64,000 nucleotides of DNA from JBBPZA01 sp963728925 (GCA_963728925.1 CAVSMB010000015.1:1-64000); one strand, 5' to 3'; shown: positions 10,666-19,947, numbered from the stretch's first letter. The notes: generated by a model not told the origin, from the sequence alone. A program made the numbers and translations.

Positions 10666-11840
10666 CCCCGCCACGAGCCGAGGACCTTGAGCAGTTCGAC
10701 TCTGGCCTGCCGGCATGGGGGGTGCCGTCGGGGCGAATCGACGCAGCGCGCGCGCTGCTCTTCCTTTGCCGCGAGCCGGCTGCCGTCGACCGTGACGTCC
10801 TTAAGCGCGTCGGCGAGCTGGCACGCGACCCGCACCCCGCCGTGCGCTGGTCGGTCGCACATTGGGTCGGCCTTGCGCGCCAGGTGGACGAGGAGTGGAC
10901 CTGGGCGCTGATCGAGCAGATGGCGGAGGACGAGCCGAGTGCCCAGGTGCAGCAGGCGCTTCTCCACTCCATCAACCGCTTCACAAGCGATCAGCTCGAG
11001 CGAGCGGCGTGGACGGCTCACGCGATGTACGAGCGCGAGGCGGCCGGCGACCGACGCGAGTCGCTGCTCCGCGCGCTGGCGCAATTCCTCGTTGAGCTGT
11101 GGATCTGGCGGGGCGAGCGCCGCGGGCGAGCGCTCATCGACGAGTGGGCAGCGCACATCGAGCGCGACGCCGAGCTCGCGTCCAACGTACTTGTCGCGAT
11201 GCGAGACCCCGTCACCCACGGCGGCGACCGCGAGGAGCACACGGCGATCCGTTGGCGCGCGATCGGCGCATGGGCTGACCTCTCGCGCGCCGCCGGTGAG
11301 GCATTCCATCGCTTCAACGAGCGTCGGCGCGCTGGCGAGGTGCTTGAGGGCGGCGAGCAGCCTGCCCTACGTGAGGTTGCGCAGCTACTCGACACGTCCG
11401 CGAGTGAGCTGTATTTCGCCTCGGGCGCGTATGCGGAGACCGACAAGTCGGAGCAAGATCGGCTTGCGCCAGAGACGCGCGAGCGTTTCTACCGTGAGGC
11501 GGGGCCGGTGTTTGACGTGCTCGTCTCCGTCGGGCTGCCCTCGATCGCCCACTCCGTCCTGCAGACGCTTGCGAGCTTCGTCGAGTTCGACCCGCGCGGG
11601 GTGCTTCTGCGCATCGACAGGCTGCTCGAGGCCGGCAGGGCCTGGGGCTACCAGCTCGAATCGCTGGCCGAAGCGGAATTCGTCGCGCTCGTCGAGCGCT
11701 ATCTCGCGAGTTATCGGGATCTCTTGATGCGCGATCGCGTGGCGCGCGAGGTGCTCGTGAGCGCGCTCGAGAGCTTCGTGGCGGCGGGTTGGCCCAGCGC
11801 GCGACGACTCATGTACGGCCTTGACGACATGTTCCGCTAA
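10666..11840 (+). pseudogene. CHAT/NTPase protein, tail part B with HEAT-like repeats
   Basis: From PRAEDLEQFDSGLPAWGVPSGR onward the coding sequence is in a new frame and runs to TAA 11838-11840 (ending LMYGLDDMFR). HEAT-like units are visible (LKRVGELARDPHPAVRWSVAHWVGL; LIEQMAEDEPSAQVQQALLHSI), followed by helical repeats. This is the natural C-terminus. An IS630-like element sits exactly at the stop codon and preserves it, since TAA is present on both sides of the insertion. With the other pieces the reconstructed protein exceeds 1700 residues and still lacks its N-terminus. Confidence 0.7.
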
Positions 11841-11950
11841 GTGGTCCCGTTCGTAAGTGTCCGGCGTTAGGGTGGGACGGCTTGGTTCGGGCTGGTCTCG
11901 CTGGCTGGGAAGTTCTTTGACGTTCGGGCGGCTTGACGTATGCGGGCAGG

Positions 11951-13105
11951 TCACGCGGCTTGCAGCTCGATGCGATCTTGCGGGAGGTCGTCGAGGCGCC
12001 CGAGCAGCCGGTCGAGGTCGCGTCAGTGAACTTCCACTCGAACGGGGTCGCGATTTGTTCGTAGTGGCGGCCGAAGGCCAGCAGGTGGCGCTCGAGCGCG
12101 TCGAGGTCTTCGAAGTCGTTGGGCTGGAGCGCCTTGCGCTGCGCGACGGAGAAGTAGATCTCGGCTTGGTTGAGCCATGAGGCGTGGGTTGGGGTGTGGA
12201 CCACGATTAGGTTGGGCCAGGCGCCTTGGAGGCGGTCGATCGAGCGCTGGCCGCGGTGCGCGGAGCCGTTGTCGATGACGAGGAACACACGCTGCGCGTG
12301 GGCGTAGGGCGCGACGCTCATGAACTGCTCGACGAGCCGGCCGAACGGTTCGATCCCGTCCTTGGGCTCGCAGCGGTCGAAGATCCGGGCGCAGCGGGCG
12401 TCCCACGCGGCGAGGTAGCAGAGCGCGCCCTTGCGTTCGTACTCGTGCTCGACGCGCTGTCCGTCGCCGGGCGCGGCGGGCAGCGTCGCGTGGAGCCGCC
12501 GGCGCGCCTGGATCGAGGGCTTCTCGTCGGCACACACGATGCAGTCGCCGGGTTCGAGCAGCTGCTCCTCCCAGCGGCCCGCGTAGAGGTCCAGGATGCG
12601 GCCGGCCTTGCGGGCGAAGTCGGGGTCGCGGGGGAAGACCCACGAGCGATAGTTCCACGGGCGGATCGCGTCCTGCCCGAGCCAGCGCCACACCGTGGCG
12701 CCCGAGATCTCGGCGACGATCCCGCGCTCGACCGCCTCCCGGGCGATCTCAGCGCTCGACCAGCGTGAGAGCGGAACGCCGCGCTCGCTGGGCAGCTCGC
12801 ACGCCAGCGCCTTGACCTCCGCAACCTGCGCCGGGGGAAAAAGACCTCGGGCGCCCGGGCCGCGGCCGCTCCTCAAGGCCCGGCACGCCGCCATCGAAGA
12901 ACCGCTTGCGCCACTCCGAGACCGATTGGCGCGCGACACCGAGCCGCGCCGCGATCGCCGCGTTGGACAGTCCCTCGGCGGCCAGCAGGATCGCCTTGGC
13001 GCGCACGACGTCCCGCCACGGGCCTGAGTAGGCGGCTGCACGCCGCTCAAGCTCGCCGTGCTGCTTGGCGCTCAACACGATCCGATACGGGCTCGACCTC
13101 GCCAC
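11951..13105 (-). pseudogene. IS630-family transposase with two frameshifts
   Basis: The N-terminal helix-turn-helix is read in one frame from 13105 (AILLAAEGLSNAAIAARLGVARQSVSEWRKRF). Near 12840 the sequence continues in another frame (FPPAQVAEVKALACELP) and holds the DDE core: CADEKPSIQAR, FLVIDNGSAHRG and WLNQAEIYFSVAQRKAL. Near 12030 a second shift is needed to read the natural end DLDRLLGRLDDLPQDRIELQAA, which stops at 11951. If the shifts are real the gene is dead; both are single-base and could be assembly errors. Confidence 0.7.
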
Positions 13106-13214
13106 CGACCCCGTGTTCGACCCGCGACCCCGCGCTCCTCCCCGCGAACGCTGTCAAGGCCGGTTGAGAGTTGACCCCGTGGCGCCGGTTGAGATTTGAC
13201 CCCCGTGTGGGGCT

Positions 13215-13270
13215 CGCGAGCGGCTCGCGGAGCGAAGGCGCGTAGCGCCGAGCGGAGCGAGCCGCTCGCG
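13215..13270. other. Strong hairpin in the IS21 left end
   Basis: A perfect 14-bp inverted repeat, CGCGAGCGGCTCGC at 13215-13228 and its complement at 13257-13270. The 28-base loop itself contains the small hairpin GGCGC-GTA-GCGCC. It lies 110 bases downstream of the istB stop and could end transcription, but it lacks a T-run. Confidence 0.5.
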
Positions 13271-13381
13271 TGCGTGATCGGGGTCCCGGGGTGGTTCTTG
13301 CTGTTTTCGCGCCTTTGTGGTCGGGGCCGGCGCGTTCTGGGGCGTTCTGAGGCCCTCGGCGGGGGTGCCGAAGGGGATCGG

Positions 13382-14155
13382 TCAGACCGTTTCGAGGCTT
13401 TTGGGGGCCGGGCGGGCGCCAAGGTCGTGGTCTTTGAGGCGGTAGGAATCGCCTTTGAGCGAGAGGATCTCGGCGTGGTGGACGAGCCGGTCGATCATCG
13501 CCGCGGCGGTGGCGTCGTCGCCGAAGATCTCGCCCCAGGCGCTGAACGGCTTGTTGCTCGTGACGATCAGGCTCGCGCGTTCGTAGCGGCGGCTGACGAG
13601 CATGAACATCAGGTTGGCGGCCTGGGGGTCGAACGGGATGTAGCCAACCTCGTCGCAGACGAGCAGCGGGTAGCGCTCGAGGCGCCTGAGCTCGTCGTCG
13701 AGGCGTCCCTGGCGCTGCGCGTCGGCGAGCAGCGCGACCCATTCGGTCGCGGTGCGGAAGATCACGCGCTGGCCAGCGAGGCAGGCGCGGATCGCGAGCG
13801 CCACAGCCAGGTGTGTCTTCCCGGTCCCGGGCGGGCCCAACGCCACGATGTTGGAGCGCTCGTGCAGGAAGTCGAGCTGCCCGAGATGCTCGATCACCTG
13901 CTTCTTGACCGAGCGCTGGAAGGTGAAGTCGAACTCCTCCAGCGTCTTGCGCGCCGGGAATCGCGCGGCGCGGATGCGGCCCTCGCCGCCGTGCGCCTCC
14001 CGCGAGGACTGCTCGGTCGAGAGCAGCGCTTGGGCGAACCGTTCGTAGCTCCACTCCTCCGTGCGGGCGCGTTCGGCGAGCTTGGGGAGCGCCCGCGCGG
14101 CGGCGGGCGCCTTCAACGCGCGGAACAGATGCGTCAGCTCCGAGCTGGTGCTCAT
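13382..14155 (-). CDS. istB: IstB, IS21 helper ATPase
   Basis: 257 residues, the normal size for IstB. Walker A GPPGTGKTHLAVAL near residue 108, Walker B LLVCDEVGYIPFDPQAANLMF near 164 and the TSNKPFSAWGEIFGD segment near 203 are diagnostic. IstB is an AAA+ ATPase that activates IstA and selects the target. The start overlaps the istA stop by four bases, so the two are translated as a unit. Confidence 0.93.
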   Translation of the reverse strand: MSTSSELTHLFRALKAPAAARALPKLAERARTEEWSYERFAQALLSTEQSSREAHGGEGRIRAARFPARKTLEEFDFTFQRSVKKQVIEHLGQLDFLHERSNIVALGPPGTGKTHLAVALAIRACLAGQRVIFRTATEWVALLADAQRQGRLDDELRRLERYPLLVCDEVGYIPFDPQAANLMFMLVSRRYERASLIVTSNKPFSAWGEIFGDDATAAAMIDRLVHHAEILSLKGDSYRLKDHDLGARPAPKSLETV

Positions 14156-15432
14156 GCGATCAGCCCGTCATAGACGGCGAGCGCACGCTGCTCGACGACC
14201 AGGTCTGGCTCGGGCTCGCGGCGGCGCTGCCTGAGCGCGCGGGCGTGCTCGAGCGCGGTGATCGTGCGGTTCTTCGCAAAGCACCGCTCATGGCGGCACG
14301 CGAGCTCCCCGGTGTCCAGCGCGACCGCGACGATCTCGCGCTGGCTGGCGCGGACCTCGACCCTGCGCCCGACCAAGTTGGGGTCGAGCGAGTAGTCGTT
14401 CGTGTCGAACCGCAGATGCGGATCGGGCGGCACCCGGGTCACCCAGCGGCGGTCGACGTCGGGCTCGCGCTCCGGGAGCGCCCGCATCACCTCGCGCTCC
14501 TCGATCAGCCGCTCGATCGGGTGGGCGCGCAGCGTCTTGTGCATGCGGCCGTTCGCCTTCTCAAACCACGCGTCGAGCTGCAGCTGGAAGTCGAGCTGGT
14601 TCGCGAACCGCCGGCCCGGCTCGAAGTTCGTCTCCGAGTAGCCCTGCAGCCGCTCGACGCAGCCCTTCGCCGGCGCGTCGCCCGGCTCGCAGAAGTACCA
14701 GTCGACCGGCAGTCGGCCGCAGAACCCGGCATAGACATCGGTCGGGCGACCGCCGCCGGCGTGCAGACAGCCCTCGCGATCCCACACCATCAGCTGCGGC
14801 AACGCGCCCAGCGACCACAGGCAGCGGCCCATCCCCCACAGCACGTCCGGCGCTTCCTTGCTGAAGATCAACGCGCCCGCGCCCGCGCGCGAGTAGCCCA
14901 GACAGCAGATCACGACCCACGCGCGGCGGGTCTGGCCGTGGCCGACCGGGACCGGCGCAGACGGCTCCCACAGATCCCACTGGCAGATCTCCCCAGGCCG
15001 ATAGACCGTGCGTTGATGCGTGCGCGCCTTCACGAACAGCGGCCGCACCTCGCGCACGTAGTCATCGACGATCGACTTGCCGCCATCGAAACCGAGCGGC
15101 TCGATCAGCTCACGCACCCGGACGCCCGACATCCTCGCGTCGCCGCGCAACAGCTCGCAGATCTCCTCCTTGAACGGATCAAGCTTCGACGACCGCTCAG
15201 GACAACGAAACACCGGCGGCGCCTCCGACCGCAACGCCACCCGGATCGTGTTGCGCGCCAACCCCGTCCGGCGCATCAGCTCCTTGATCGAGACCCCACG
15301 GATGAAGTGCTCCCTGCGCAACTCGGCCCAGCGCTCCACGTCAAGCACGTCCTCCCCCTGGCTCTCGATCTCAACGACCAAGCCAGGCTCACCACCACCC
15401 CGGACACCTCCGCCACCGCCCAAGGGGGTCAA
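14152..15432 (-). CDS. istA: IstA, IS21 transposase
   Basis: A DDE transposase with an N-terminal helix-turn-helix (FIRGVSIKELMRRTGLARNTIRVAL), an rve core beginning PGEICQWDLWEPS (first Asp), MVWDREGCLH (second Asp) and PAKGCVERLQGYSETNFEPG (Glu), and the C-terminal DTNDYSLDPNLVGRRVEVRA domain. The first 25 Gly-rich residues are poorly conserved, so translation may begin later, around VLDVERWAELR. It appears intact and is paired with istB. Confidence 0.92.
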   Translation of the reverse strand: MTPLGGGGGVRGGGEPGLVVEIESQGEDVLDVERWAELRREHFIRGVSIKELMRRTGLARNTIRVALRSEAPPVFRCPERSSKLDPFKEEICELLRGDARMSGVRVRELIEPLGFDGGKSIVDDYVREVRPLFVKARTHQRTVYRPGEICQWDLWEPSAPVPVGHGQTRRAWVVICCLGYSRAGAGALIFSKEAPDVLWGMGRCLWSLGALPQLMVWDREGCLHAGGGRPTDVYAGFCGRLPVDWYFCEPGDAPAKGCVERLQGYSETNFEPGRRFANQLDFQLQLDAWFEKANGRMHKTLRAHPIERLIEEREVMRALPEREPDVDRRWVTRVPPDPHLRFDTNDYSLDPNLVGRRVEVRASQREIVAVALDTGELACRHERCFAKNRTITALEHARALRQRRREPEPDLVVEQRALAVYDGLIA

Positions 15433-15594
15433 ATCTCAACCGGCGAAGGGGGGTCAGTTTTCCACCGGCGCCGACAAACGCCGGATAATTCGACCCGCAC
15501 GCGACCAGCGCGCCGGCGCCGCCTAACCGCGCGAAACCAACCGCCGCCCTCCACCCGGCCCGTCAAACGTCAAAGGACTTGCGAGCCGGACCAC

Positions 15595-16045
15595 TAAGGC
15601 ACCGCGCCCCCGCACGGCCGCCGGGCTGATCGCGATACTCAGCCACCTGGCTATCGCGCAGGATCTTCGATCCAGCCGATGCTTCCAGTGAGACGCAGTC
15701 GCTTGCAGGGAGACTACGGTCGTCTCTTGACGCGACCGTTCCGGACGACCGAAAGTCAAGGGCTGGGGGCGCGATTTCTGTCGATTTTCGGGGGTCGGAT
15801 CGGTCGCGGGGGCTTCTCGGTGGGCCGCAGATGGGCTCCTGCGGCGTCGGTTTGGGCGGGGCGACGGTCGGCGGGCGCGATTCGGCCGGTTTCGGGCCGC
15901 GCGGGGTCGGCGCCGGCGGCTGCCGGCGTGTTGGCGAGGTGCGTGTGAGCGTTAGGCTGCGGGTGGGCGCGAGCTGATGACGTGTCGAAGCGCAGGCGTC
16001 AGGGGCTTGTGGTCTGCCACGCGACGTTGCCCTTTGAGGGCCTTG
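15595..16045. other. Intergenic debris between IS630 and IS110
   Basis: No credible gene. Short open frames here have atypical composition and no recognisable motif. The stretch holds the first copy of an 18-base direct repeat (15743-15760) and G-rich sequence up to the end of the IS110 transposase. Confidence 0.5.
15743..15760 (+). repeat. 18-bp direct repeat, copy 1 (left of IS110)
   Basis: GGACGACCGAAAGTCAAG. A copy with one mismatch lies at 17757-17774, immediately before the IS701-like element. Together they bracket the IS110 transposase gene. Confidence 0.85.
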
Positions 16046-17329
16046 TTATGCGTGCCCCGGTGTCACGCTCGCGCCCACCTTCGCGGGACCGGCTGGCTTC
16101 CCCTTCGCCTTCGCCTTCGCCTTCGCCTTCGCTGGCCTTGCCGCTTGCCGGTCTGAGACCGTTCGCGTGTAGGAGGCCTCGGCCTGTTGGGCGAGCTCGC
16201 GCTCAGCTTGGCGCATCCGCTCGCGCGTGGCCCAGACGCCGGTCTGCTTGCCCTTCAGCGTCGGGGCGCCCGCGGTGATCTCGAGCAACCGCAGCTTCTT
16301 AGCGGTCAGCGATGGCTGCTGGTGGGCGTAGTCCTCGCCGCGGGAGAGCAGACACCAGAACAGGATCACGAGCTTGCGCGCCGAGGCAACGACGGCTTTG
16401 CCGTGGCCGCGGCGGGCGCGGATCCGCTCATAGAACGCGTGCAGCGGGCCGGGCTGACCGACAACGCTCCACGCCGCCTCGACCAGCGCCCAGCGCGCCG
16501 ACGCCGACCCCCGCTTGGAGATCCGGCCGCCGCGGGCGGGCTCGCTGCCGGACTGGCGAACCCTCGGGTCAAGCCCGAGATAGGCGACCAGCTGCCGCGC
16601 GCTCCGAAACCGGCGGACGTCGCCGATCGCGGCCAGAAACGACGCCGCGCAGATCACGTTCACCCCGGGCACGGTCATCAACCGGCGTGCGTCCGCCCAG
16701 CGCAGCGCCGCGCGCGCGATCAGCCGCTCGACCTCGGCGATCTCTGCGTCGAGAAACCCGATGTGACGCAGCGCGCTCTGAACCGTCTCTGCCTCCTCGA
16801 CCGGCAGCTCCAGCTCACCCAGCCACTTGCGTCCCTTGACCCCGAACAAATCCGACACCGGCGGGCGGCCCTTCAACCGGCGCATCAGCACCGCGTGGAT
16901 CTCGTTCTTCGACCGCGACCGCGAGCGCACCAACTGCTCACGGCGCGCGAGCCGGCGGCGCATCACCCGGCAACGCTCATCAGGCATCCACACCGCATCG
17001 AGCTCCCCGGCCGCCAGCAGCTTCGCCAACGTGCGCGCGTCCAGCCGGTCGGTCTTCGCCCGCGCCTGGCGGATCCCCGTGTCATCAGGGCTCACGACGA
17101 TCACCCGGCGCACGTGCGGCTCGAGGATCCTCGCGATCTCCCACGCACCGCCGGTCACCTCCAACGCCACCCGATCCCCACGCCCGAGGCTTTGGGCGAA
17201 CAGCTCGAGCACGTCCGGCGACGTCTCGATCCGCCCCGCCGACCGCACCACACCCTCCTCGCAGATCGCGACCTCACAGAAATCGCGATGCACGTCTAAC
17301 CCGATCGCTCTCCCGACCGACCCCTTCAC
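16046..17329 (-). CDS. IS110-family transposase (DEDD recombinase)
   Basis: 427 residues from GTG 17329, which has GAGGAG seven bases upstream. The open frame extends further but the family start is here (GRAIGLDVHRDFCEVAI). The RuvC-like DEDD N-domain shows GLDVH, VALEVTGGAWEIARIL and AKTDRLDARTLAKLL. The C-terminal Tnp20 part has LMTVPGVNVICAASFLAAIGDVRRF and the Ser-containing YLGLDPRVRQSGS. A C-terminal tail of alternating Lys-Ala residues follows. IS110 elements recombine with the help of a structured bridge RNA from their own non-coding end, and the upstream gap is a candidate for it. Confidence 0.9.
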   Translation of the reverse strand: MKGSVGRAIGLDVHRDFCEVAICEEGVVRSAGRIETSPDVLELFAQSLGRGDRVALEVTGGAWEIARILEPHVRRVIVVSPDDTGIRQARAKTDRLDARTLAKLLAAGELDAVWMPDERCRVMRRRLARREQLVRSRSRSKNEIHAVLMRRLKGRPPVSDLFGVKGRKWLGELELPVEEAETVQSALRHIGFLDAEIAEVERLIARAALRWADARRLMTVPGVNVICAASFLAAIGDVRRFRSARQLVAYLGLDPRVRQSGSEPARGGRISKRGSASARWALVEAAWSVVGQPGPLHAFYERIRARRGHGKAVVASARKLVILFWCLLSRGEDYAHQQPSLTAKKLRLLEITAGAPTLKGKQTGVWATRERMRQAERELAQQAEASYTRTVSDRQAARPAKAKAKAKAKGKPAGPAKVGASVTPGHA

Positions 17330-17774
17330 GACAACCTCCTCGCGTCGATGGACCGGAGAACCAGCGGGCGAACGACAACGACCGATACGTGCTCGCAGCA
17401 CAACCGGGCAAGTCGCAGGGGCGGCCAAAAAGACAAGCCCGCGCTCGAAGCGCATCGTCCAAAACGGCCTGCCCGACTGCGTTCTCCCAGAAAGCCCCTG
17501 TCCCGGTCACCCGACCGTAAGGTCAGAACCGGACAGCAACCCTCCGAGCATGATTTTCATGCCCCGACAAGCAGGAGCGCAGGTCGACACAGCTCCTTCT
17601 CGACGAAACCGGCAGTCTCTGGCGGGAGGATCGACCCGCGGCTCACTGCTCCCTCGGACGAATACGAGCAGCGGCCGACACGCGACGCGGGGCGAGATGC
17701 CCGCTGCTCCTTTGATAAGCGGGCGTCTTCACCGGCCGGGAGCTCACGCCTGCTCGGGACGACAGAAAGTCAAG
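17330..17774. other. Non-coding end of the IS110 element, candidate bridge-RNA region
   Basis: 445 bases without a convincing gene between the IS110 transposase start and the next IS. In this family the non-coding flank of the transposase encodes the guide (bridge) RNA. The stretch has several short inverted segments, but no secondary structure was computed. It ends with copy 2 of the 18-bp direct repeat. Confidence 0.4.
17757..17774 (+). repeat. 18-bp direct repeat, copy 2
   Basis: GGACGACAGAAAGTCAAG, one base different from the copy at 15743. It abuts the CTCGACTTTCG end of the IS701-like element, so the junction reads as two related IS ends head to head. Confidence 0.85.
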
Positions 17775-19316
17775 CTCGACTTTCGTGACCTCACGCGGCG
17801 GCGAGCGCTGATGGTGACGAGGCGGTCGTGATTTTTGGGGTGCTGGTCGGCCGGGGTGCTTGTGCCCAATATTCGTGGCGGATCAGCTCGCGGCGCAGCG
17901 CGGCGAGCATGTCGGCGTAGCTGACGGTCTGCTTGTGGCGGTACCAGGGAGCGGCGCCACGGCGGGCGTCGAGGTCGGCGTCGGGGTCGCCGTGCAGCGC
18001 GTACCACGCAACGGTGATCGTCTGCGTGAGGAAGCCGAACGGGACGGTCCGCTCGACGGCGTTGCGGACGCGGTTGCGGGCCTGGCCGACGCCGTGGGCC
18101 TTGGCCTCCTGGTGGGCGGTCTCGATCGTCCAGCGGCTGTCGTAGCGGGCGATCAACTCGGCGGTGGTGGCATCGGTGTCGGTGCTGGCGATCGCGACGT
18201 CGAAGCCGTCGCCGCGGTCGGGCTTGCGGATGAGCATGACCACGACGGGCCGCGTGTGGAACGGCCCGTACCACAGACAGGTCGTGCTCCAGACGTGCTC
18301 GACGCGGGTCTTGCCGTCGGGGCCGGTGATCGTGACGGGCTCGAACACCGCCGCGGCGGCCAGCCTGGCCAGACTCGCCAGCCGCGCGCCCTTGAGCGCC
18401 GGGCGACCGCGCTTGCCGGTCCGCGGTGGCGCCAGCGCGAAGACGGCAGCGTTGGCGCGCATCCGGGTGGTCACGGTCACGCGGTCGGGCAGGCCGCGCC
18501 ACGCCCTGGTGGCATAGGCGCCGTCCATGACCAGCTCGACGATCCGGGTGGGAAAGCGCTGAAGGATCATGTCGATCAGCGTTCTGGCCAACTCGGGCTG
18601 CGACGGCCGGTCGGGATGATCGTCGTCGCGCGGCCGGAAGAGGCGAAACAGGATCGGCAGCCCGACCGCTCGGCCGCCCAGGCACTCAAGCTGCACGACG
18701 AGCACGACGACCACCCAGCAGTTCCCCCAGCGGGTGCGACGCCCCGAGCCCTCGGGCTGGGCCCCGTCGTGGAGGTAGTGCGCGCCCCACACGCGCCGCC
18801 CGGAGCGCCCGAACAGCGTGTCATCGACGGCCAAGCGGATCGGCGCGCCAACCTTGACGAACACCTCAACCAAGAAGTCCAGCAGCGCCAGCCCGAGCCG
18901 GTCGGGATCCCAGCGCCGGCGCGCGAAGAAGTCGTGCGCGCGACTGTGATGCCAGCAGCCGGCCAGCCCGGCGGCCTGCAGCATCCCCGTGACCGTGCAG
19001 TCGCGGACCCGACCGACGAACCCGACCACCAGCATGCTGAACGTCTGAAACGAGGGTTGCGTGAAGCACGGCGCCAGCAGGGACAGCAGTCCGGCAAGCG
19101 AAGTGGGAACCTGACACACGGCGGCGACCCCCTCGGTGAAGGGCCACGGCCAGCGTCATCAGCGCCCCGCGGCCCGATGGGCTTGAACACCCACCGGATT
19201 CGGGGTCGCCGCCACCCCTCCTTTCGCCCGCTCAGACCCGCAAACCGCCGCCGCCCGCGCGATCGGCACCAAGCCTCACGACCGCGCCCTCAACCCCCGA
19301 AAGCCCGAAACTCGAG
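17775..19316 (-). mobile_element. IS701-like element, copy 1
   Basis: Ends CTCGACTTTCG on the left and CTCGAGTTTCGG on the right (opposite strand) match those of the second copy at 21156-22685. The flanks differ (GTCAAG left, GGTGCT right), so no target duplication remains, which suggests recombination or deletion at one side. Length is 1542 bp. Confidence 0.75.
17791..19119 (-). CDS. IS701-like (DDE_5-type) transposase, copy 1
   Basis: 442 residues. Core motifs are IRLAVDDTLFGRSGRRVWGAHYLHDGA (first Asp), VELVMDGAYATRAW (second Asp) and YDSRWTIETAHQEAKAHGVGQ (Glu). Compared with the second copy it has one extra base near 19133 (CACCGAGGGGGT against CACCGGGGGGT), so the upstream ATG is out of frame and translation would have to start at GTG 19119, losing about 15 residues. 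Family name is tentative; the DDE endonuclease fold is clear. Confidence 0.8.
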   Translation of the reverse strand: MCQVPTSLAGLLSLLAPCFTQPSFQTFSMLVVGFVGRVRDCTVTGMLQAAGLAGCWHHSRAHDFFARRRWDPDRLGLALLDFLVEVFVKVGAPIRLAVDDTLFGRSGRRVWGAHYLHDGAQPEGSGRRTRWGNCWVVVVLVVQLECLGGRAVGLPILFRLFRPRDDDHPDRPSQPELARTLIDMILQRFPTRIVELVMDGAYATRAWRGLPDRVTVTTRMRANAAVFALAPPRTGKRGRPALKGARLASLARLAAAAVFEPVTITGPDGKTRVEHVWSTTCLWYGPFHTRPVVVMLIRKPDRGDGFDVAIASTDTDATTAELIARYDSRWTIETAHQEAKAHGVGQARNRVRNAVERTVPFGFLTQTITVAWYALHGDPDADLDARRGAAPWYRHKQTVSYADMLAALRRELIRHEYWAQAPRPTSTPKITTASSPSALAAA

Positions 19317-19947
19317 GGTGCTCGGGCCTGTCTAATTGCGCCTCGAGCTCCGGCTCGTCGAGGAACCGGATCTCGGCGGCTTCGGGCGGCGCGGGCTTCT
19401 CGGCAAGCTTGGCGAGGTTGGAACGGCACCAGCCGCGGTCCTGGCCGAGCGCAAGGATCGAGTGCAGCGTGCCGACGTAGTTGAGGATGCTCTTGGGCGC
19501 CTTGCCCTCACGGCGCTTGGCGGCCATGAACGCCTCGACGTCGCGGCGCTCGACGGATTCGAGCGTGCGTCCGTCGAAGAACGGGCCGATGTGCTGGCGC
19601 AGGTGCGACCGCACGGCCTCGAGATGCGAGCGCTTGCGCCCGAGCGCCTCGAGGCGCTCCACGAGCCGCCGGCCGGCCACCTCGACCGTCACGGCCTCGC
19701 CAACCGCAGGCGCCAGGGTCAGCGCCCCAATGTGGCGGCGCAGCTCGGCCTCCGCTTCGGTGCGCGTGAGCCCGACGCGGGAGCCGGGGGCGCGAACGGG
19801 AGCGTCAGCTTCTTGTAGGCGCCGGCGCCAAACGTGCACGCGCGCCTTCCACATCTTGCGGCCTGTGCTGTCGGCGTGGACGGTCAGCGAGCCGGTGCCG
19901 CGGGGTCGCCGCGCCGCGCTCATGACCGCCGGCCCCGGATCGGACAC
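19317..19947 (-). pseudogene. Tyrosine recombinase (phage-type integrase), C-terminus removed by IS
   Basis: Begins MSDPGPAVMSAARRPRGTGSLTVHADSTG, then an arm-type DNA-binding segment (RKMWKARVHVWRRR) and a SAM-like core-binding domain (HIGPFFDGRTLESVERRDVEAFMA, LNYVGTLHSILALGQDRGWCRSNLAKLAEKP). It is cut at the IS701-like end before any of the catalytic Arg-His-Tyr residues, so it is inactive. A tRNA 3' fragment 190 bases upstream suggests it once served an element integrated in a tRNA gene. Confidence 0.8.

Larger units (their letters stand above)
13164..15464 (-). mobile_element. IS21-family element
   Basis: About 2.3 kb with istA and istB. The left end shows two copies of a terminal motif, TTGAGAGTTGACCCC at 13164 and TTGAGATTTGACCCCC at 13189. 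The right end on the opposite strand shows TGGAAAACTGACCCCCC and TTGAGATTTGACCCCC. Multiple terminal repeats of this kind are typical of IS21. CCGG flanks both ends (13160-13163, 15465-15468) and may be a 4-bp target duplication. Confidence 0.8.
11841..15594 (-). mobile_element. IS630-like element carrying a nested IS21 element
   Basis: Ends read GTGGTCCCGTTCGTAAGT on the left and, on the opposite strand, GTGGTCCGGCTCGCAAGT on the right, an imperfect inverted repeat of about 18 bp. Both sides are flanked by TAA, consistent with the TA target used by IS630/Tc1 elements. The transposase gene lies at the left. The sequence upstream of it is interrupted by the IS21 element, leaving about 130 bp of the IS630 right end (15465-15594). 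Confidence 0.7.

Noticed and set aside
15679..15948. Open frame starting MLPVRRSRL
   Set aside because: No ribosome-binding site, atypical composition and no recognisable domain.
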